A stretch of 64,000 bases of DNA from Bradyrhizobium manausense (GCF_018130615.1 NZ_JAFCKB010000005.1:62001-126000); one strand, 5' to 3'; counted from the first letter of the stretch, positions 53,997 through 62,229 are shown. The notes: generated by a model not told the origin, from the sequence alone. Numbers and translations: made by a program.

Positions 53997-54086
53997 CGTC
54001 TCGGCAGTCGTCGATAGGTTTCGCTTCCGAGCTGCGGCCGACAAGCCGCTCATGCTCATCCCGTGAACTGATACGACAGCAGATGC

Positions 54087-54113
54087 AAAAAGGCCCCGCC
54101 GAAGCGAGGCCTC
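54087..54113 (-). terminator. rho-independent terminator of the 76-aa protein gene
   Basis: On the minus strand the stem GGCCTCGC-TTC-GGCGGGGCC (one G-T pair) is followed by TTTTT. It lies 25 bp after the stop at 54138. Confidence 0.8.
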
Positions 54114-54137
54114 CTTGTTCCACTGCTCTGGCACGAA

Positions 54138-54368
54138 CTAGTCGTCGTCCCAGGTATGGCGACGGATCACGACACCGCGGTCGTAGTCGCGATCGTGGTG
54201 ATACCAGCCATGATGCCAGCCGCGATCGTGCTCGTAGATGCGGGCACGCGGACCGTAATCGTAGCGGTCGCCGCCGACATAGACGCCGAAGCCGGCCGCG
54301 TTGGCGATGGTGGGGGCACCGATTGCAAGCGCCGCTACCGCTGCAAGAGCGTAAGTCAGCTTTTTCAT
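54138..54368 (-). CDS. small exported His/Asp/Tyr-rich protein
   Basis: 76-aa exported protein with a signal peptide (LTYALAAVAALAIGAPTIANA-AG) and a short mature part rich in His, Asp, Arg and Tyr (YEHDRGWHHGWYHHDRDYDR). It could bind metals. A strong GAGGAGGA lies 5 nt upstream of the ATG, and a clear terminator follows. Such proteins are common in Bradyrhizobium; function unknown. Confidence 0.78.
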   Translation of the reverse strand: MKKLTYALAAVAALAIGAPTIANAAGFGVYVGGDRYDYGPRARIYEHDRGWHHGWYHHDRDYDRGVVIRRHTWDDD

Positions 54369-54566
54369 CTGTTCCTCCTCCTTCTGCTTCGTCTGCGAGA
54401 CAACTTCCGCCCCCGCGGGCTGTTGCAGGAACCTGCAAGAAACTTTCTTGAACGCCTGTTCAGGTTTCCATGTTTGCTACGGCGAGAGAGGCGAAATATG
54501 TTGCATCCCGTACGGATCGGAACATGCGACGCGGCGTCGGATCGCAGGGCAATCAAGGATGCGCGT

Positions 54567-55064
54567 TCACCGCCTGATACGGTAGATCACGACGTCTGAG
54601 CCGTGATGCGTCGTGCTCTTCTCGAGGACGTAGTTCGATTTCTCCAGCACGCGGCGGGACGCCCCGTGCCCGACAGCCACCAACCCGATGAGGGACGGCA
54701 ATCTCAGCTGCGATAGCCCGATCTCGGTCAGCGCGGTCGCGATCTCGCTCGCAAATCCGTGGCCCCAGAGTTCGCGCTTGAACGTGTAGGCGATCTCGAT
54801 CTCGTCGATGCCATCCATCGGAATGTGCCTGATGCCCGCGCGCCCGGCGAACGCGCCGTCTTTGGTCCGCAATACCCAGAGTCCAAAACCGTGCTGGTCC
54901 CAATGCGCCATGTTGACGGTGAGATAGGTCTTCGTGACCTCCGCCGGACGCACCCCGCCGAGATAGCGGGACACCTCGGGATCGAGGTGGAGCGCGACGA
55001 GGTCGGCGAGGTGATTGTCGTGCAGCCGTTCGGCGGTCAATCGTACGGTGCTGAAGTGATCCAT
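54567..55064 (-). CDS. GNAT family N-acetyltransferase
   Basis: Soluble 165-aa acetyltransferase of the RimJ/RimL-like group: TVRLTAERLHDNHLADLVAL at the start, then AFAGRAGIRHI, ELWGHGFASEIATAL (acetyl-CoA loop in the place of RxxGxG/A) and ASRRVLEKSNYVL. Acceptor may be a protein N-terminus or small amine. It stands alone on the minus strand. Confidence 0.85.
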   Translation of the reverse strand: MDHFSTVRLTAERLHDNHLADLVALHLDPEVSRYLGGVRPAEVTKTYLTVNMAHWDQHGFGLWVLRTKDGAFAGRAGIRHIPMDGIDEIEIAYTFKRELWGHGFASEIATALTEIGLSQLRLPSLIGLVAVGHGASRRVLEKSNYVLEKSTTHHGSDVVIYRIRR

Positions 55065-55160
55065 GCAGAGTGTCGCCTGGCGAGCCGGTCGCGATATGAT
55101 GTCGTTGAGGGCGATGATGTCAGTTTTGCCCGATCGGTCAACCGGCTCGGGTCCTGCACT

Positions 55161-55247
55161 CCGTCATTGCGGGCGTAGCGAAGCAATCCGGGCTGTTCTG
55201 CGAAGGTGATCTGAATTGCTCTGTCCCGAGAGTTCCTAGCAATGAGG
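55161..55247. repeat. degenerate palindromic repeat (CCGTCATTGC...GCAATGAGG)
   Basis: The left arm CCGTCATTGCGGGCGTAGCG, followed by AAGCAATCC, is a well-kept end of a repeat type I recognise from Bradyrhizobium; the right end GCAATGAGG is 8/9 complementary. The middle is eroded. Confidence 0.5.
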
Positions 55248-55266
55248 CCAGGAAGCCGCCCATCGC

Positions 55267-56370
55267 CTAGATCGGGTCGTGCGAGCCGGGCGGAACCATG
55301 TAGAGCGTCGTTGCGAAGATCGCGTAGATGCAGAGCAGGAGCGCGCCGATGAACCAGGCCGATCGTCCGCCATTGGTGATGAAGCACGCCACCACGGCGG
55401 CGATCATGACCATGGTCACCGCTCCCGGCCAGAATTGAAGATCCATGGGTTGTGGCCCAACGAGGTAGCTTAGCAGCACGAGAACGGGTGCGACGAACAA
55501 AGCGATCTGGCTTGCGCTTCCGAGCGCGATGCTCACGCTCATGTCGAGCCGGTTCCGGCGTGCCGCGGAAAACGCCACGGTCATCTCGGCCGCTGCGCCG
55601 ACCAGGGCAACGACGATGAATCCGACGAATGCCGGGGTCATGCCGAGCGTTTCGGCGGCCTTCTGCACCGACTCGACGAAGATCTCGCTTACGAGCGCAA
55701 CCAGTACGGTGACCACCCCCAGGGTCGGAACGGCCACCGCAACCGGCAGCACCGGGCCGCCTGCCTCGCCATGGTCGCCGCTCGCAAACAGATCCTTGTG
55801 CGTCTTCAGCGAGAACAGCAGGCTGAGACCATAAGCGGCAATCAGCAGGACCGCCAATGCGACGCTCAAGCGCCGCACCGTTGCCTCGTGTCCGGGAAAG
55901 TTGAGGTCTGCCACGGCGGACGGGGACAACAGGGCAATCGTGGCCATGAGCAGTAGCGCGGATTGGAGCCTGCCGCCCGCCCGGTTGTACTCCTGTACGC
56001 GATGCCTCAATCCGCCCAGAAACAGCGATGCGCCCAGCATGAAGAGCGAGTTGGTCACGATCGCACCCGCGATCGAGGCTTTGACCAGCATGTATTGACC
56101 GGCCTGCAACGCGGCAATGGCGATGATGAGCTCCGTGAGATTGCCAAGCGTGGCATTCAATAACCCGCCGACTGCATCGCCGGTTTTCTCGGCCACGGCC
56201 TCCGTTGCGTGGCTGAGCAGGCTCGCGAGCGGCACGATCGCAATCACGGCGAGCACGAACAGCAGCGTATGTGCGTCCGGCTTGATGTGCGCGAGCCCGA
56301 TCACCACCGGCACGAAGATAAGCATCCACAGAAGCGGGCTGTGCCGGATCTCCTTGAGCAGCGCATTCAT
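55267..56370 (-). CDS. CaCA family Ca2+/H+ antiporter (CAX/ChaA-like)
   Basis: Inner-membrane cation/proton antiporter of 367 aa with about 11 hydrophobic segments. Both alpha-repeats are seen: GGLLNATLGNLTELIIAIAA, with NATxGNxxE, and AFVGFIVVALVGAAAEMTVA, with VGAAAE and later ALGSASQIA. This is the CAX pattern. AAAGG lies 8 nt upstream of the ATG at 56370; the frame is open to 56556. Likely exports Ca2+ or other divalent cations. Confidence 0.92.
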   Translation of the reverse strand: MNALLKEIRHSPLLWMLIFVPVVIGLAHIKPDAHTLLFVLAVIAIVPLASLLSHATEAVAEKTGDAVGGLLNATLGNLTELIIAIAALQAGQYMLVKASIAGAIVTNSLFMLGASLFLGGLRHRVQEYNRAGGRLQSALLLMATIALLSPSAVADLNFPGHEATVRRLSVALAVLLIAAYGLSLLFSLKTHKDLFASGDHGEAGGPVLPVAVAVPTLGVVTVLVALVSEIFVESVQKAAETLGMTPAFVGFIVVALVGAAAEMTVAFSAARRNRLDMSVSIALGSASQIALFVAPVLVLLSYLVGPQPMDLQFWPGAVTMVMIAAVVACFITNGGRSAWFIGALLLCIYAIFATTLYMVPPGSHDPI

Positions 56371-56522
56371 GGTCCGGCCTTTGCGGTTAGACCTCGACGT
56401 CCGGTATTGATCCAGCGCAACGGCTTGCGCGCCCCGCGGAATGGTGCAGGAAGTCGGCGAGCGCAACCAGATGGTGGGCATGAACAGCGAGGCTCGTCGA
56501 TCCGACGAGCCTCGCGCATGTC

Positions 56523-56804
56523 TCAATAGCAGGGTGGATAGGGGTAGTATCCACAAGTCCGGCGATAGCCATAGGCACCGTAGGCTGCAGCTCCCGCCGC
56601 TGCTGCACCGTAGTAAGCGCGCCGATGGACCCTGCGGTTGACGCCTGCAACGCTCCCGGGCGTGAGCGGGCGCCCGACGCGGGCGTCGGCGGTGTCAACG
56701 GACACGGCGAGCACCTCCGCCGGCGAGTAGCGGAACGACAGGGGCGCTGCCGTGAACACCGCGGCAGTTAGAAACAGTCCAATCAGCTTGGCATGTCTGG
56801 TCAT
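56523..56804 (-). CDS. small exported Tyr/Ala/Gly-rich protein
   Basis: 93-aa protein with a signal sequence (LIGLFLTAAVFTAAPLS) and a C-terminal AYYGAAAAGAAAYGAYGYRR region with two Cys. GGGAGGGAG lies 4-5 nt upstream of the ATG at 56804. Function unknown; similar short proteins are common in the genus. Confidence 0.7.
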   Translation of the reverse strand: MTRHAKLIGLFLTAAVFTAAPLSFRYSPAEVLAVSVDTADARVGRPLTPGSVAGVNRRVHRRAYYGAAAAGAAAYGAYGYRRTCGYYPYPPCY

Positions 56805-57010
56805 CGGCTCCCTCCCTTTGCAGGACGACGAGAAAAAGTGGCATGCCGATGGGCCCCACCATTGATCGAAATCAATGCACCGAACTTTTGGATCGATCGC
56901 ACGGCTGGCGGTGAAACCGAACCCGCTCAGTCGCTCGGCGGTCAATCTGTCGGTGCTGAAGTAATCCGTCGGAACAGATCGTCGCTCCGTGTTGGTCCCA
57001 TTGTCGCCGC

Positions 57011-57697
57011 CTATTTCTTCCGGCTGGCGTTGAGCGGCGCATTCGTTCTGCGAGTGACGCGTCGAATATGGGCGGACATTTCCCGCGGCGGCTTCAGGAA
57101 GCGCGACAGCAGGGTTCGCAGATGGGCCAGGCTCTGCTCGATGTCCAATGTCGGCGTGCGGATCGGCATCGCACGCGCGCCGTCGATGACGGCGAGCAGA
57201 ATATTGGCGGTGGCAGCCGGGTCCAGGTCCGGATCGATCTGCCCCTGGCGCTGCGCCGTGCCGATGAAATCGACCAGCAGATTTCGCGACACGCTGGCGT
57301 GCTTCTCGACAATGCCGGCGAATTGCGGGTTTCGGGCAGCCTCCGCCAGTGCATCAAGACTGAGGACCTGGGCCGTGCGATGGCGCAGGCTGCCATGTTC
57401 GAGATAGTCGATCAGGGCCTCGATGAAGTCGGGCGCTGCCGATATCTTTCCAAACTCCCTCGCGGCACTCTCCAGGCCCATGTCGACCATCGCCTCGACG
57501 ATCGCCTCCTTGCTCGAAAAGTAGTGATAGAGATGCCCCGGGCTGATCTTCGCCGCGGCGCAGATGTCCGTCGTGCTTGCCCCGTGAAAACCGTCCTTGA
57601 TGAAGCAACGAAACGCCGCGTCGAGGATGTCCCGGCGCTTCTGTTCGTGTTTGACGGGGTCCACTTTTCGCACGATCGGGGTCTCCAACTCAGACAC
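57011..57697 (-). CDS. TetR family transcriptional regulator
   Basis: Regulator of about 228 aa with a TetR HTH (GFHGASTTDICAAAKISPGH, then LYHYFSSKEAIVEAM). There is no ATG upstream of the HTH; starts are a GTG at 57697 (GGTAGG just upstream) or a GTG at 57673 (TTGGAG 9 nt upstream), with a TTG at 57730 also in frame. It is divergent from a lipoprotein operon, and two similar palindromes lie between them (57733-57750, 57776-57801), so it probably represses both itself and the operon. Confidence 0.9.
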   Translation of the reverse strand: MSELETPIVRKVDPVKHEQKRRDILDAAFRCFIKDGFHGASTTDICAAAKISPGHLYHYFSSKEAIVEAMVDMGLESAAREFGKISAAPDFIEALIDYLEHGSLRHRTAQVLSLDALAEAARNPQFAGIVEKHASVSRNLLVDFIGTAQRQGQIDPDLDPAATANILLAVIDGARAMPIRTPTLDIEQSLAHLRTLLSRFLKPPREMSAHIRRVTRRTNAPLNASRKK

Positions 57698-57732
57698 TCG
57701 CCTACCACAATTCGACCGCGGCGGCGTCAAAA

Positions 57733-57750
57733 ATAGAGAGATAACTCTAT
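57733..57750. promoter_or_regulatory. TetR operator 1
   Basis: ATAGAGAGATAACTCTAT, 6-bp arms ATAGAG/CTCTAT. It matches operator 2 at 15 of 18 positions and lies next to the TetR gene start. Confidence 0.7.
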
Positions 57751-57755
57751 TATTC

Positions 57756-57783
57756 TTGACAGATCGTCCGGATCCATTATTAG
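57756..57783 (+). promoter_or_regulatory. promoter of the DUF3313 lipoprotein operon
   Basis: TTGACA at 57756-57761, a 16-bp spacer and TATTAG at 57778-57783. The -10 element overlaps operator 2, so a bound TetR would block it. Confidence 0.6.
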
Positions 57784-57801
57784 AGAGATAAGTCTAATAA
57801 T
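57776..57801. promoter_or_regulatory. TetR operator 2
   Basis: ATTATTAGA-N8-TCTAATAAT, perfect 9-bp arms. The centre is 47 bp from the centre of operator 1, close to 4.5 helical turns. Confidence 0.7.
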
Positions 57802-57815
57802 TGTTGCGAGTTCCT

Positions 57816-58700
57816 GTGCTGCGTTTCTCTTCGCGTTTCTGCCGGGCGGACGTGGCCACGATGACGTCGCTTGCTCTGGCGCTCGCGGGCTGCGCGGCAG
57901 CTCCGCTGGATCGCGCGGGCTCACTTCGAAGCTATGACCGCCTGTCGGAGGCCAATGGCCTGATCACCAAGGCGCAGATCCGGGCGAGCAAGAAGGACCT
58001 GCTCGCGGCAAAGACCGTTCGGATCGCTCCAGCCACGTTTCCGGCGCGGGCCGGGTCGCCTCTCAACGAGAAGGAGCGGGCTCTGGTTGCGAATGCGATC
58101 AGCCGCGAGCTCTGTCTCAGGCTGAGTGAGAAGTTTCGCATCGTCGCGAGCGATGACGATGCGGATCTCACGATCCAGGCCACCGTGACGCATGCGACGC
58201 CGACCAGCGAGACGGCGGCAGGGGCCTCGAAAGCTGCCGCGGTCGCGAAGACCGTGGCGTTGCCCGGCGTGCCCGTGCCGGTGCCGCGATTGCCGGTCGG
58301 TCTCGGCAGCTTGTCCGTCGAGGCCGAGGCACGGGACTTCGCGGGCTTCCAGAAGGCGGCGATGGTCTGGGCGCGCGGCGCCAACTCGATCACCAATTCG
58401 CCGCGGATCGCGAACGAGGGCGACGCCTACGACCTGGCGTCGGACTTTGGCGCGGATTTTTCCAAGCTCGTGCTGACGGGTGAGTCTCCTTTCGGAGGCT
58501 TGCCGCCACTGCCTCCGGTCGAGAGCGTGGGACCACGTTTCGGCGGTGCGCCAAAATACGTCGCCTGCGAGCAGTTCGGCAGATTTCCGGGCGTGACCGG
58601 TTTCGTCGGTCAGCAGCTTGGCATGCCGCCGTCATGGACCGACTCCGGCGCGCAGCCACAGCCGACGCCAGCCAACGAAGGACCAACGGCCTCACGATGA
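57816..58700 (+). CDS. DUF3313 lipoprotein
   Basis: Predicted lipoprotein of about 294 aa. The N-terminus has Arg residues, then SLALALAGC as lipobox with the lipid Cys. The body fits the DUF3313 family (LRSYDRLSEANGLITKAQIR, then SREL and VEAEARDFAGF). The start is not certain: GTG 57816 gives a good n-region, while TTG 57801/57804 and ATG 57861 are in frame. Its stop overlaps the next small gene (ATGA). Function of the family is unknown; it sits under the TetR operators. Confidence 0.8.
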   Translation: MLRFSSRFCRADVATMTSLALALAGCAAAPLDRAGSLRSYDRLSEANGLITKAQIRASKKDLLAAKTVRIAPATFPARAGSPLNEKERALVANAISRELCLRLSEKFRIVASDDDADLTIQATVTHATPTSETAAGASKAAAVAKTVALPGVPVPVPRLPVGLGSLSVEAEARDFAGFQKAAMVWARGANSITNSPRIANEGDAYDLASDFGADFSKLVLTGESPFGGLPPLPPVESVGPRFGGAPKYVACEQFGRFPGVTGFVGQQLGMPPSWTDSGAQPQPTPANEGPTASR

Positions 58701-58792
58701 AGCGTTTTCTTCTGACCATCCTGCTTGCGACTCTCGGGCGCATCCTCACCACGCTCATCGTTCTGTCGATGGCATCGCTTTTCCCCGGCTGA
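58697..58792 (+). CDS. 31-aa membrane protein
   Basis: Very short gene: MKRFLLTILLATLGRILTTL, then IVLSMASLFPG, one hydrophobic segment with basic residues at the N-terminal side. The ATG overlaps the stop of the DUF3313 gene (ATGA), which supports coupled translation. No family recognised. Confidence 0.55.
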   Translation: MKRFLLTILLATLGRILTTLIVLSMASLFPG

Positions 58793-58805
58793 AGGGCGAA
58801 AGGAC

Positions 58806-59000
58806 ATGAGCATGGGAAACGATCCCCGGCGTCCTCTCTTCGTGGCCGATGCCGCCTGGCGGCGCCCGCAACTGCCCGCGAGTCACGACAGCGGTACGGC
58901 AGAGGCGGTCTTCGACGCCGACTTCTGGATCTGGATCGCGCTGGCGTTCCTGCCGACCGTTCTGGGCTGCCTGTACCTGCTGTTCTTTGCTGAGGTCTGA
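58806..59000 (+). CDS. 64-aa membrane protein
   Basis: Small protein with a polar N-terminal half (GNDPRRPLFVADAAWRRPQL) and one C-terminal transmembrane segment (FWIWIALAFLPTVLGCLYLL). GAAGG and AAAGGA lie upstream of ATGs at 58806 and 58812; either can be the start. It lies 13 nt after the 31-aa gene in the same operon. No family recognised. Confidence 0.6.
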   Translation: MSMGNDPRRPLFVADAAWRRPQLPASHDSGTAEAVFDADFWIWIALAFLPTVLGCLYLLFFAEV

Positions 59001-59026
59001 CGTCACAACAATCGGGTTGCGTCATC

Positions 59027-59305
59027 GTGCGTATCCAGTTCCGTGCCTTGTTGGTGCGCCATGCCCTCCTGCTCGTGCTGTCGGTGCTCGGCGGATGTGC
59101 AACACTTGCCCGGGACGATGTCGCTGACATCAACGCCGCGCAACGGCAGCCCGGCTGGAGCACCGCGCATGATTATCTTCCAGTCCATGATCTGCCGCCT
59201 CAGCGCGACGAGCCTTTGATCCCTGCCCGGGAGCAGGACAGGATCAAGGCGGAATTGATCGCGGCGCAACGCCAGGCGCAGCGCGTCAGCGCCAAGCCGA
59301 AATAG
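59027..59305 (+). CDS. small lipoprotein, 92 aa
   Basis: Predicted lipoprotein: basic MRIQFRALLVRH, hydrophobic ALLLVLSVLGG and lipobox Cys in LGGC, then a helical, charged mature part (REQDRIKAELIAAQRQAQRV). The start is a GTG at 59027. It is the last gene of the TetR-controlled operon, 26 nt after the 64-aa gene. No family recognised. Confidence 0.7.
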   Translation: MRIQFRALLVRHALLLVLSVLGGCATLARDDVADINAAQRQPGWSTAHDYLPVHDLPPQRDEPLIPAREQDRIKAELIAAQRQAQRVSAKPK

Positions 59306-59497
59306 CAGCGTGCTTGGACGATTTCGAAAGCGGCAAGCCGATAGGGACCGGCTCGCCGGGGGCGGGCAATTCCCTGCGGTCTATAGCGTCAGACCATCGC
59401 GGCCTTCACGACGATCGAGGGGAAGCCGACACAAGCCGATGATGCGATCATGCCAGTGTTTTGCCCGACGGGTCAACGGATTTTCCGAAGTCTGTAG

Positions 59498-59575
59498 CTC
59501 GAATGGAGCGGAGCGCAATGCTGGTAGGTCTTTCCGCGCGCGGAAGATCCCGGATTTTCGCTGCGCTCCATCCGG
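59498..59575. repeat. inverted repeat (ATGGAGCGGAGCG...CGCTGCGCTCCAT)
   Basis: About 78 bp with near-complementary ends; it resembles a dispersed intergenic repeat whose ends read CCCGGATGGAGCGCAGCG or its complement. Confidence 0.55.
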
Positions 59576-59617
59576 GCTGCCGTCGGATGATTTTTGCACA
59601 TGCTAACCCCTTGATTT

Positions 59618-59651
59618 AACAACCCCTGCCTACTGTGCATGGGGTTGTTTT
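59618..59651. terminator. hairpin between the lipoprotein operon and feoB
   Basis: Perfect 9-bp stem AACAACCCC / GGGGTTGTT with a 14-nt loop. T residues follow on the plus strand (TTTT at 59648-59651, overlapping the stem). It can end transcription of the two convergent units. Confidence 0.55.
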
Positions 59652-59675
59652 CGCAGTTTGGGTTGTCGAGGGAGG

Positions 59676-61547
59676 CTAGCCCGCGCCGAGCCCGACCGCG
59701 ACGTTGTAGGTCAGAAGGCTCGCCGCATAGGCCAGCACCAGCATGTAGGTGAAGGTCACGGCCATCCAGGTCCAGCTTCCGGTCTCGCGCCGGATCACGG
59801 CGAGCGTGGAGGCGCATTGCGGGGCGAAGATGTACCAGGCCAGCATCGACAGGGCGGTCGCGAGCGACCATTTGGTTGCCAGCACCTGACCGATCTGCTC
59901 GGCCGCTTCCTTGCCGCCCTCGATCGCATAGACGGTGCCGAGCGCCGCGACCGCGACCTCGCGCGCCGCCATGCCCGGGATCAGCGCGACCGCGATCTGC
60001 CAGTTGAAGCCGACCGGGGCGAGCAGGGGCTCCAGCGCCTTGCCGATGATGGCGGCGAGGCTGAAGTCGATCGCGGGCTCGGTCGCGCCCGCCGGCGGCT
60101 GCGGGAACGAGGCCAGGAACCAGATCAGCACCATCATCGAGAAGATCGTGGTGCCGGCGCGCTGCAGGAACATCTTTGCGCGGGTGTAGATGCCGATCGC
60201 GATCGATTTCAGCCGCGGCACCTTGTAGTCCGGCAGCTCGAGCATGAACGGCGCCGGCGCATAGTCGCGCAGCATGAAGAATTTGATCAGGAACGAGACG
60301 ACAAGCGCGCTGGTGATGCCGGCGGCGTAGAGGCCGAACATCACGAGTCCTTGGAGGTTGATGAAGCCCCAGACGTCCTTGGCCGGAATGAAGGCCGAGA
60401 TGATCAGCGTGTAGACGGGAATGCGCGCCGAGCAGGTCATCAGCGGCGCGATCAGGATGGTGGTCAGCCGGTCGCGCTTGTTGTCGATCACGCGCGTCGC
60501 CATGATGCCGGGAATGGCGCAGGCAAAGCTCGACAGCAGCGGAATGAAGGCGCGGCCGTGCAGTCCCGCGCCGCCCATGATGCGGTCCATCAGGAAGGCG
60601 GCGCGCGCCATGTAGCCGAAATCTTCCAGCAGCAGGATGAACAGGAAGATGATGATGATCTGCGGCAGGAACACGATGACGCTGCCGACACCAGAGATCA
60701 CGCCGTTCTGAAGGAAGCTCTGTAACAGGCCGGCGGGCAGGGTGGCGTGGACGAAGTCGCCGAGTGCGTCGAAGCCGGAGTTGAGCAGCTCCATCAGCGG
60801 CTGCGCCCAGGCGAACACCGCCTGGAACATCACGAACAGGATCAGCGCCAGCACGACCAGGCCGCCGACGGGATGCAGCACCACGGAATCGATGCGCGAG
60901 GTCAACGTGTCGGGCCTAGCAGGCAGGCTGACGCAGTCGGCGATGATGCGATCGGCCTCGCGCTGGGTGGCGCGCAGCTCGGCGACGCTGAGCGCGCGCC
61001 AGCTGTTCTCGGCCGGCTCGGCGGAGAGCTTGGCCGAGATCTCGTCGGTCAGCGCCAGAAGGTCGGCCGTGCCGCCCTTGCGTACCGCGATCGAGGTGAC
61101 CACGGGCACGCCGAGCTCCTTGGCGAGCCGCGCGACGTCGACCGAGATGCCGCGGCGGCTGGCGATGTCGAACATGTTGAGAACGAGGATCATCGGCCGT
61201 CCTGTGCGCTTCAGCTCCAGCAGCAGGCGGATGGTCAGGCGCAGATTGGTGGAATCGGCCACGCACAGCACGAGATCGGGCAAGGCCTCGCCGGAGGCCT
61301 TGCCGAGTACGAAGTCGCGGGTGATCTCCTCGTCCGGGCTGCGGCCGCGCAGCGAATAGGTGCCGGGCAGGTCGACGATCGAGACCTGGCGGCCGAGCGG
61401 GGTGACGAAGAAGCCTTCCTTGCGCTCGACGGTGACGCCCGGATAGTTCGCGACCTTCTGCCGGCTGCCGGTCAGGGCATTGAATAGCGACGTCTTGCCG
61501 CTGTTTGGCGTGCCCACCAGGGCGAGATGCAGAAGAGGTAATTCCAT
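59676..61547 (-). CDS. feoB: ferrous iron transport protein B
   Basis: Inner-membrane Fe(II) transporter of 623 aa. The N-terminal G domain has GTPNSGKT (12-19), PGVTVERKEG, DLPGTYSL and LNMFD (NxxD). A helical linker and about 8-10 membrane segments follow, with two gate-like repeats (SFACAIPGIMATR and IPGMAAREVAVAALG). The usual Cys-rich tail is absent, as in other short FeoB proteins. It follows feoA by 23 nt on the same strand; an ICE-like site lies upstream of feoA. Confidence 0.96.
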   Translation of the reverse strand: MELPLLHLALVGTPNSGKTSLFNALTGSRQKVANYPGVTVERKEGFFVTPLGRQVSIVDLPGTYSLRGRSPDEEITRDFVLGKASGEALPDLVLCVADSTNLRLTIRLLLELKRTGRPMILVLNMFDIASRRGISVDVARLAKELGVPVVTSIAVRKGGTADLLALTDEISAKLSAEPAENSWRALSVAELRATQREADRIIADCVSLPARPDTLTSRIDSVVLHPVGGLVVLALILFVMFQAVFAWAQPLMELLNSGFDALGDFVHATLPAGLLQSFLQNGVISGVGSVIVFLPQIIIIFLFILLLEDFGYMARAAFLMDRIMGGAGLHGRAFIPLLSSFACAIPGIMATRVIDNKRDRLTTILIAPLMTCSARIPVYTLIISAFIPAKDVWGFINLQGLVMFGLYAAGITSALVVSFLIKFFMLRDYAPAPFMLELPDYKVPRLKSIAIGIYTRAKMFLQRAGTTIFSMMVLIWFLASFPQPPAGATEPAIDFSLAAIIGKALEPLLAPVGFNWQIAVALIPGMAAREVAVAALGTVYAIEGGKEAAEQIGQVLATKWSLATALSMLAWYIFAPQCASTLAVIRRETGSWTWMAVTFTYMLVLAYAASLLTYNVAVGLGAG

Positions 61548-61570
61548 GGATCAGATATCCGGCCGCGATC

Positions 61571-61846
61571 TCAGGCGACGATGATGGCCATGGCCTCGCG
61601 CCGGCGCACCGCGATGGTGATGTTGTCAACCCGCACGGCGATCGGGTCGCGCCCGACCAGTCCCTCGTGCAGGACCTCGACCCGCGCGCCCTCGACGAAG
61701 CCGAGTTCGATCAGACGGCTCTCGAGCTCGATGTCCGAGAGCGCCGAGCCCGCGTCCCCCGCGGAGAGGTGCTGAATGACGCCAGTGTAGCCGCGCTGGG
61801 CCAAGCCCAGCGGCATCTTGCGGCGCGTATCATGAGTGTCGGTCAT
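61571..61846 (-). CDS. feoA: ferrous iron transport protein A
   Basis: Cytoplasmic SH3-like partner of FeoB, 91 aa. The pattern LESRLIELGFVEGARVEVLH, then DPIAVRVDNITIAVRRREA, is characteristic of FeoA. The ATG at 61846 is chosen; the frame extends to 61861. It is the first gene of feoAB. Confidence 0.93.
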   Translation of the reverse strand: MTDTHDTRRKMPLGLAQRGYTGVIQHLSAGDAGSALSDIELESRLIELGFVEGARVEVLHEGLVGRDPIAVRVDNITIAVRRREAMAIIVA

Positions 61847-61899
61847 GCTCTGTATTTTCAACGCAGAGCATGGAGGTCAAGCGCGCGCGCCCATGGAAA

Positions 61900-61928
61900 C
61901 TGCACCTTAGAGTGATTTTAAAGTGCAG
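61900..61928. promoter_or_regulatory. ICE-like iron control element upstream of feoA
   Basis: The core CTTAGAGTGATTTTAAA (61906-61922) matches the rhizobial iron control element TTTAGAA-N3-TTCTAAA at 11 of 14 arm positions. It is enclosed by perfect CTGCAC/GTGCAG arms. It lies about 60 bp upstream of the feoA start. Irr is the known binder of ICE in Bradyrhizobium; Fur is an alternative. Confidence 0.55.
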
Positions 61929-61974
61929 ATCACGAAGGCGTGGGCGGCGCGCGCCTCAGCGCCAGTCCTTGGCG

Positions 61975-62229
61975 CTACTGAGCCGGGACCTTTTCCGGCT
62001 GGATGGCGGCCATGGCGCGACTCTTGAAGTAGTCGAGCACGAACAGGCGGATCGCCGAGGACAGATTGCCCTGCTGACGGGCGCCGTCGATCTCGCCGAC
62101 GAGCTCGGACAACGTCATGTTGCGCAGGCCCGAGATCTCCTTCATGCCGTTCCAGAACGCCTCTTCCAGGCTGACGCTGGTCTTGTGGCCGGCGACCACG
62201 ATCGAACGCTTCACCACGGGCGACTTCAT
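61975..62229 (-). CDS. ribbon-helix-helix domain protein
   Basis: 84-aa protein with a ribbon-helix-helix pattern (VKRSIVVAGHKTSVSLEEAF, then WNGMKEISGLRNMTLSELVG), of the group found next to DUF4169. GAGGAG lies 5 nt upstream of its ATG, which overlaps the DUF4169 stop (ATGA). It may bind DNA, but targets are unknown. A hairpin AGCGCC/GGCGCT overlaps the stop (61958-61976). Confidence 0.85.
   Translation of the reverse strand: MKSPVVKRSIVVAGHKTSVSLEEAFWNGMKEISGLRNMTLSELVGEIDGARQQGNLSSAIRLFVLDYFKSRAMAAIQPEKVPAQ

Larger units (their letters stand above)
59306..59675. other. 370-bp gene-free stretch
   Basis: Lies between the lipoprotein operon and the 3' end of feoB. It contains an imperfect inverted repeat at 59498-59575 and a hairpin at 59618-59651. 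No gene seen. Confidence 0.75.
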
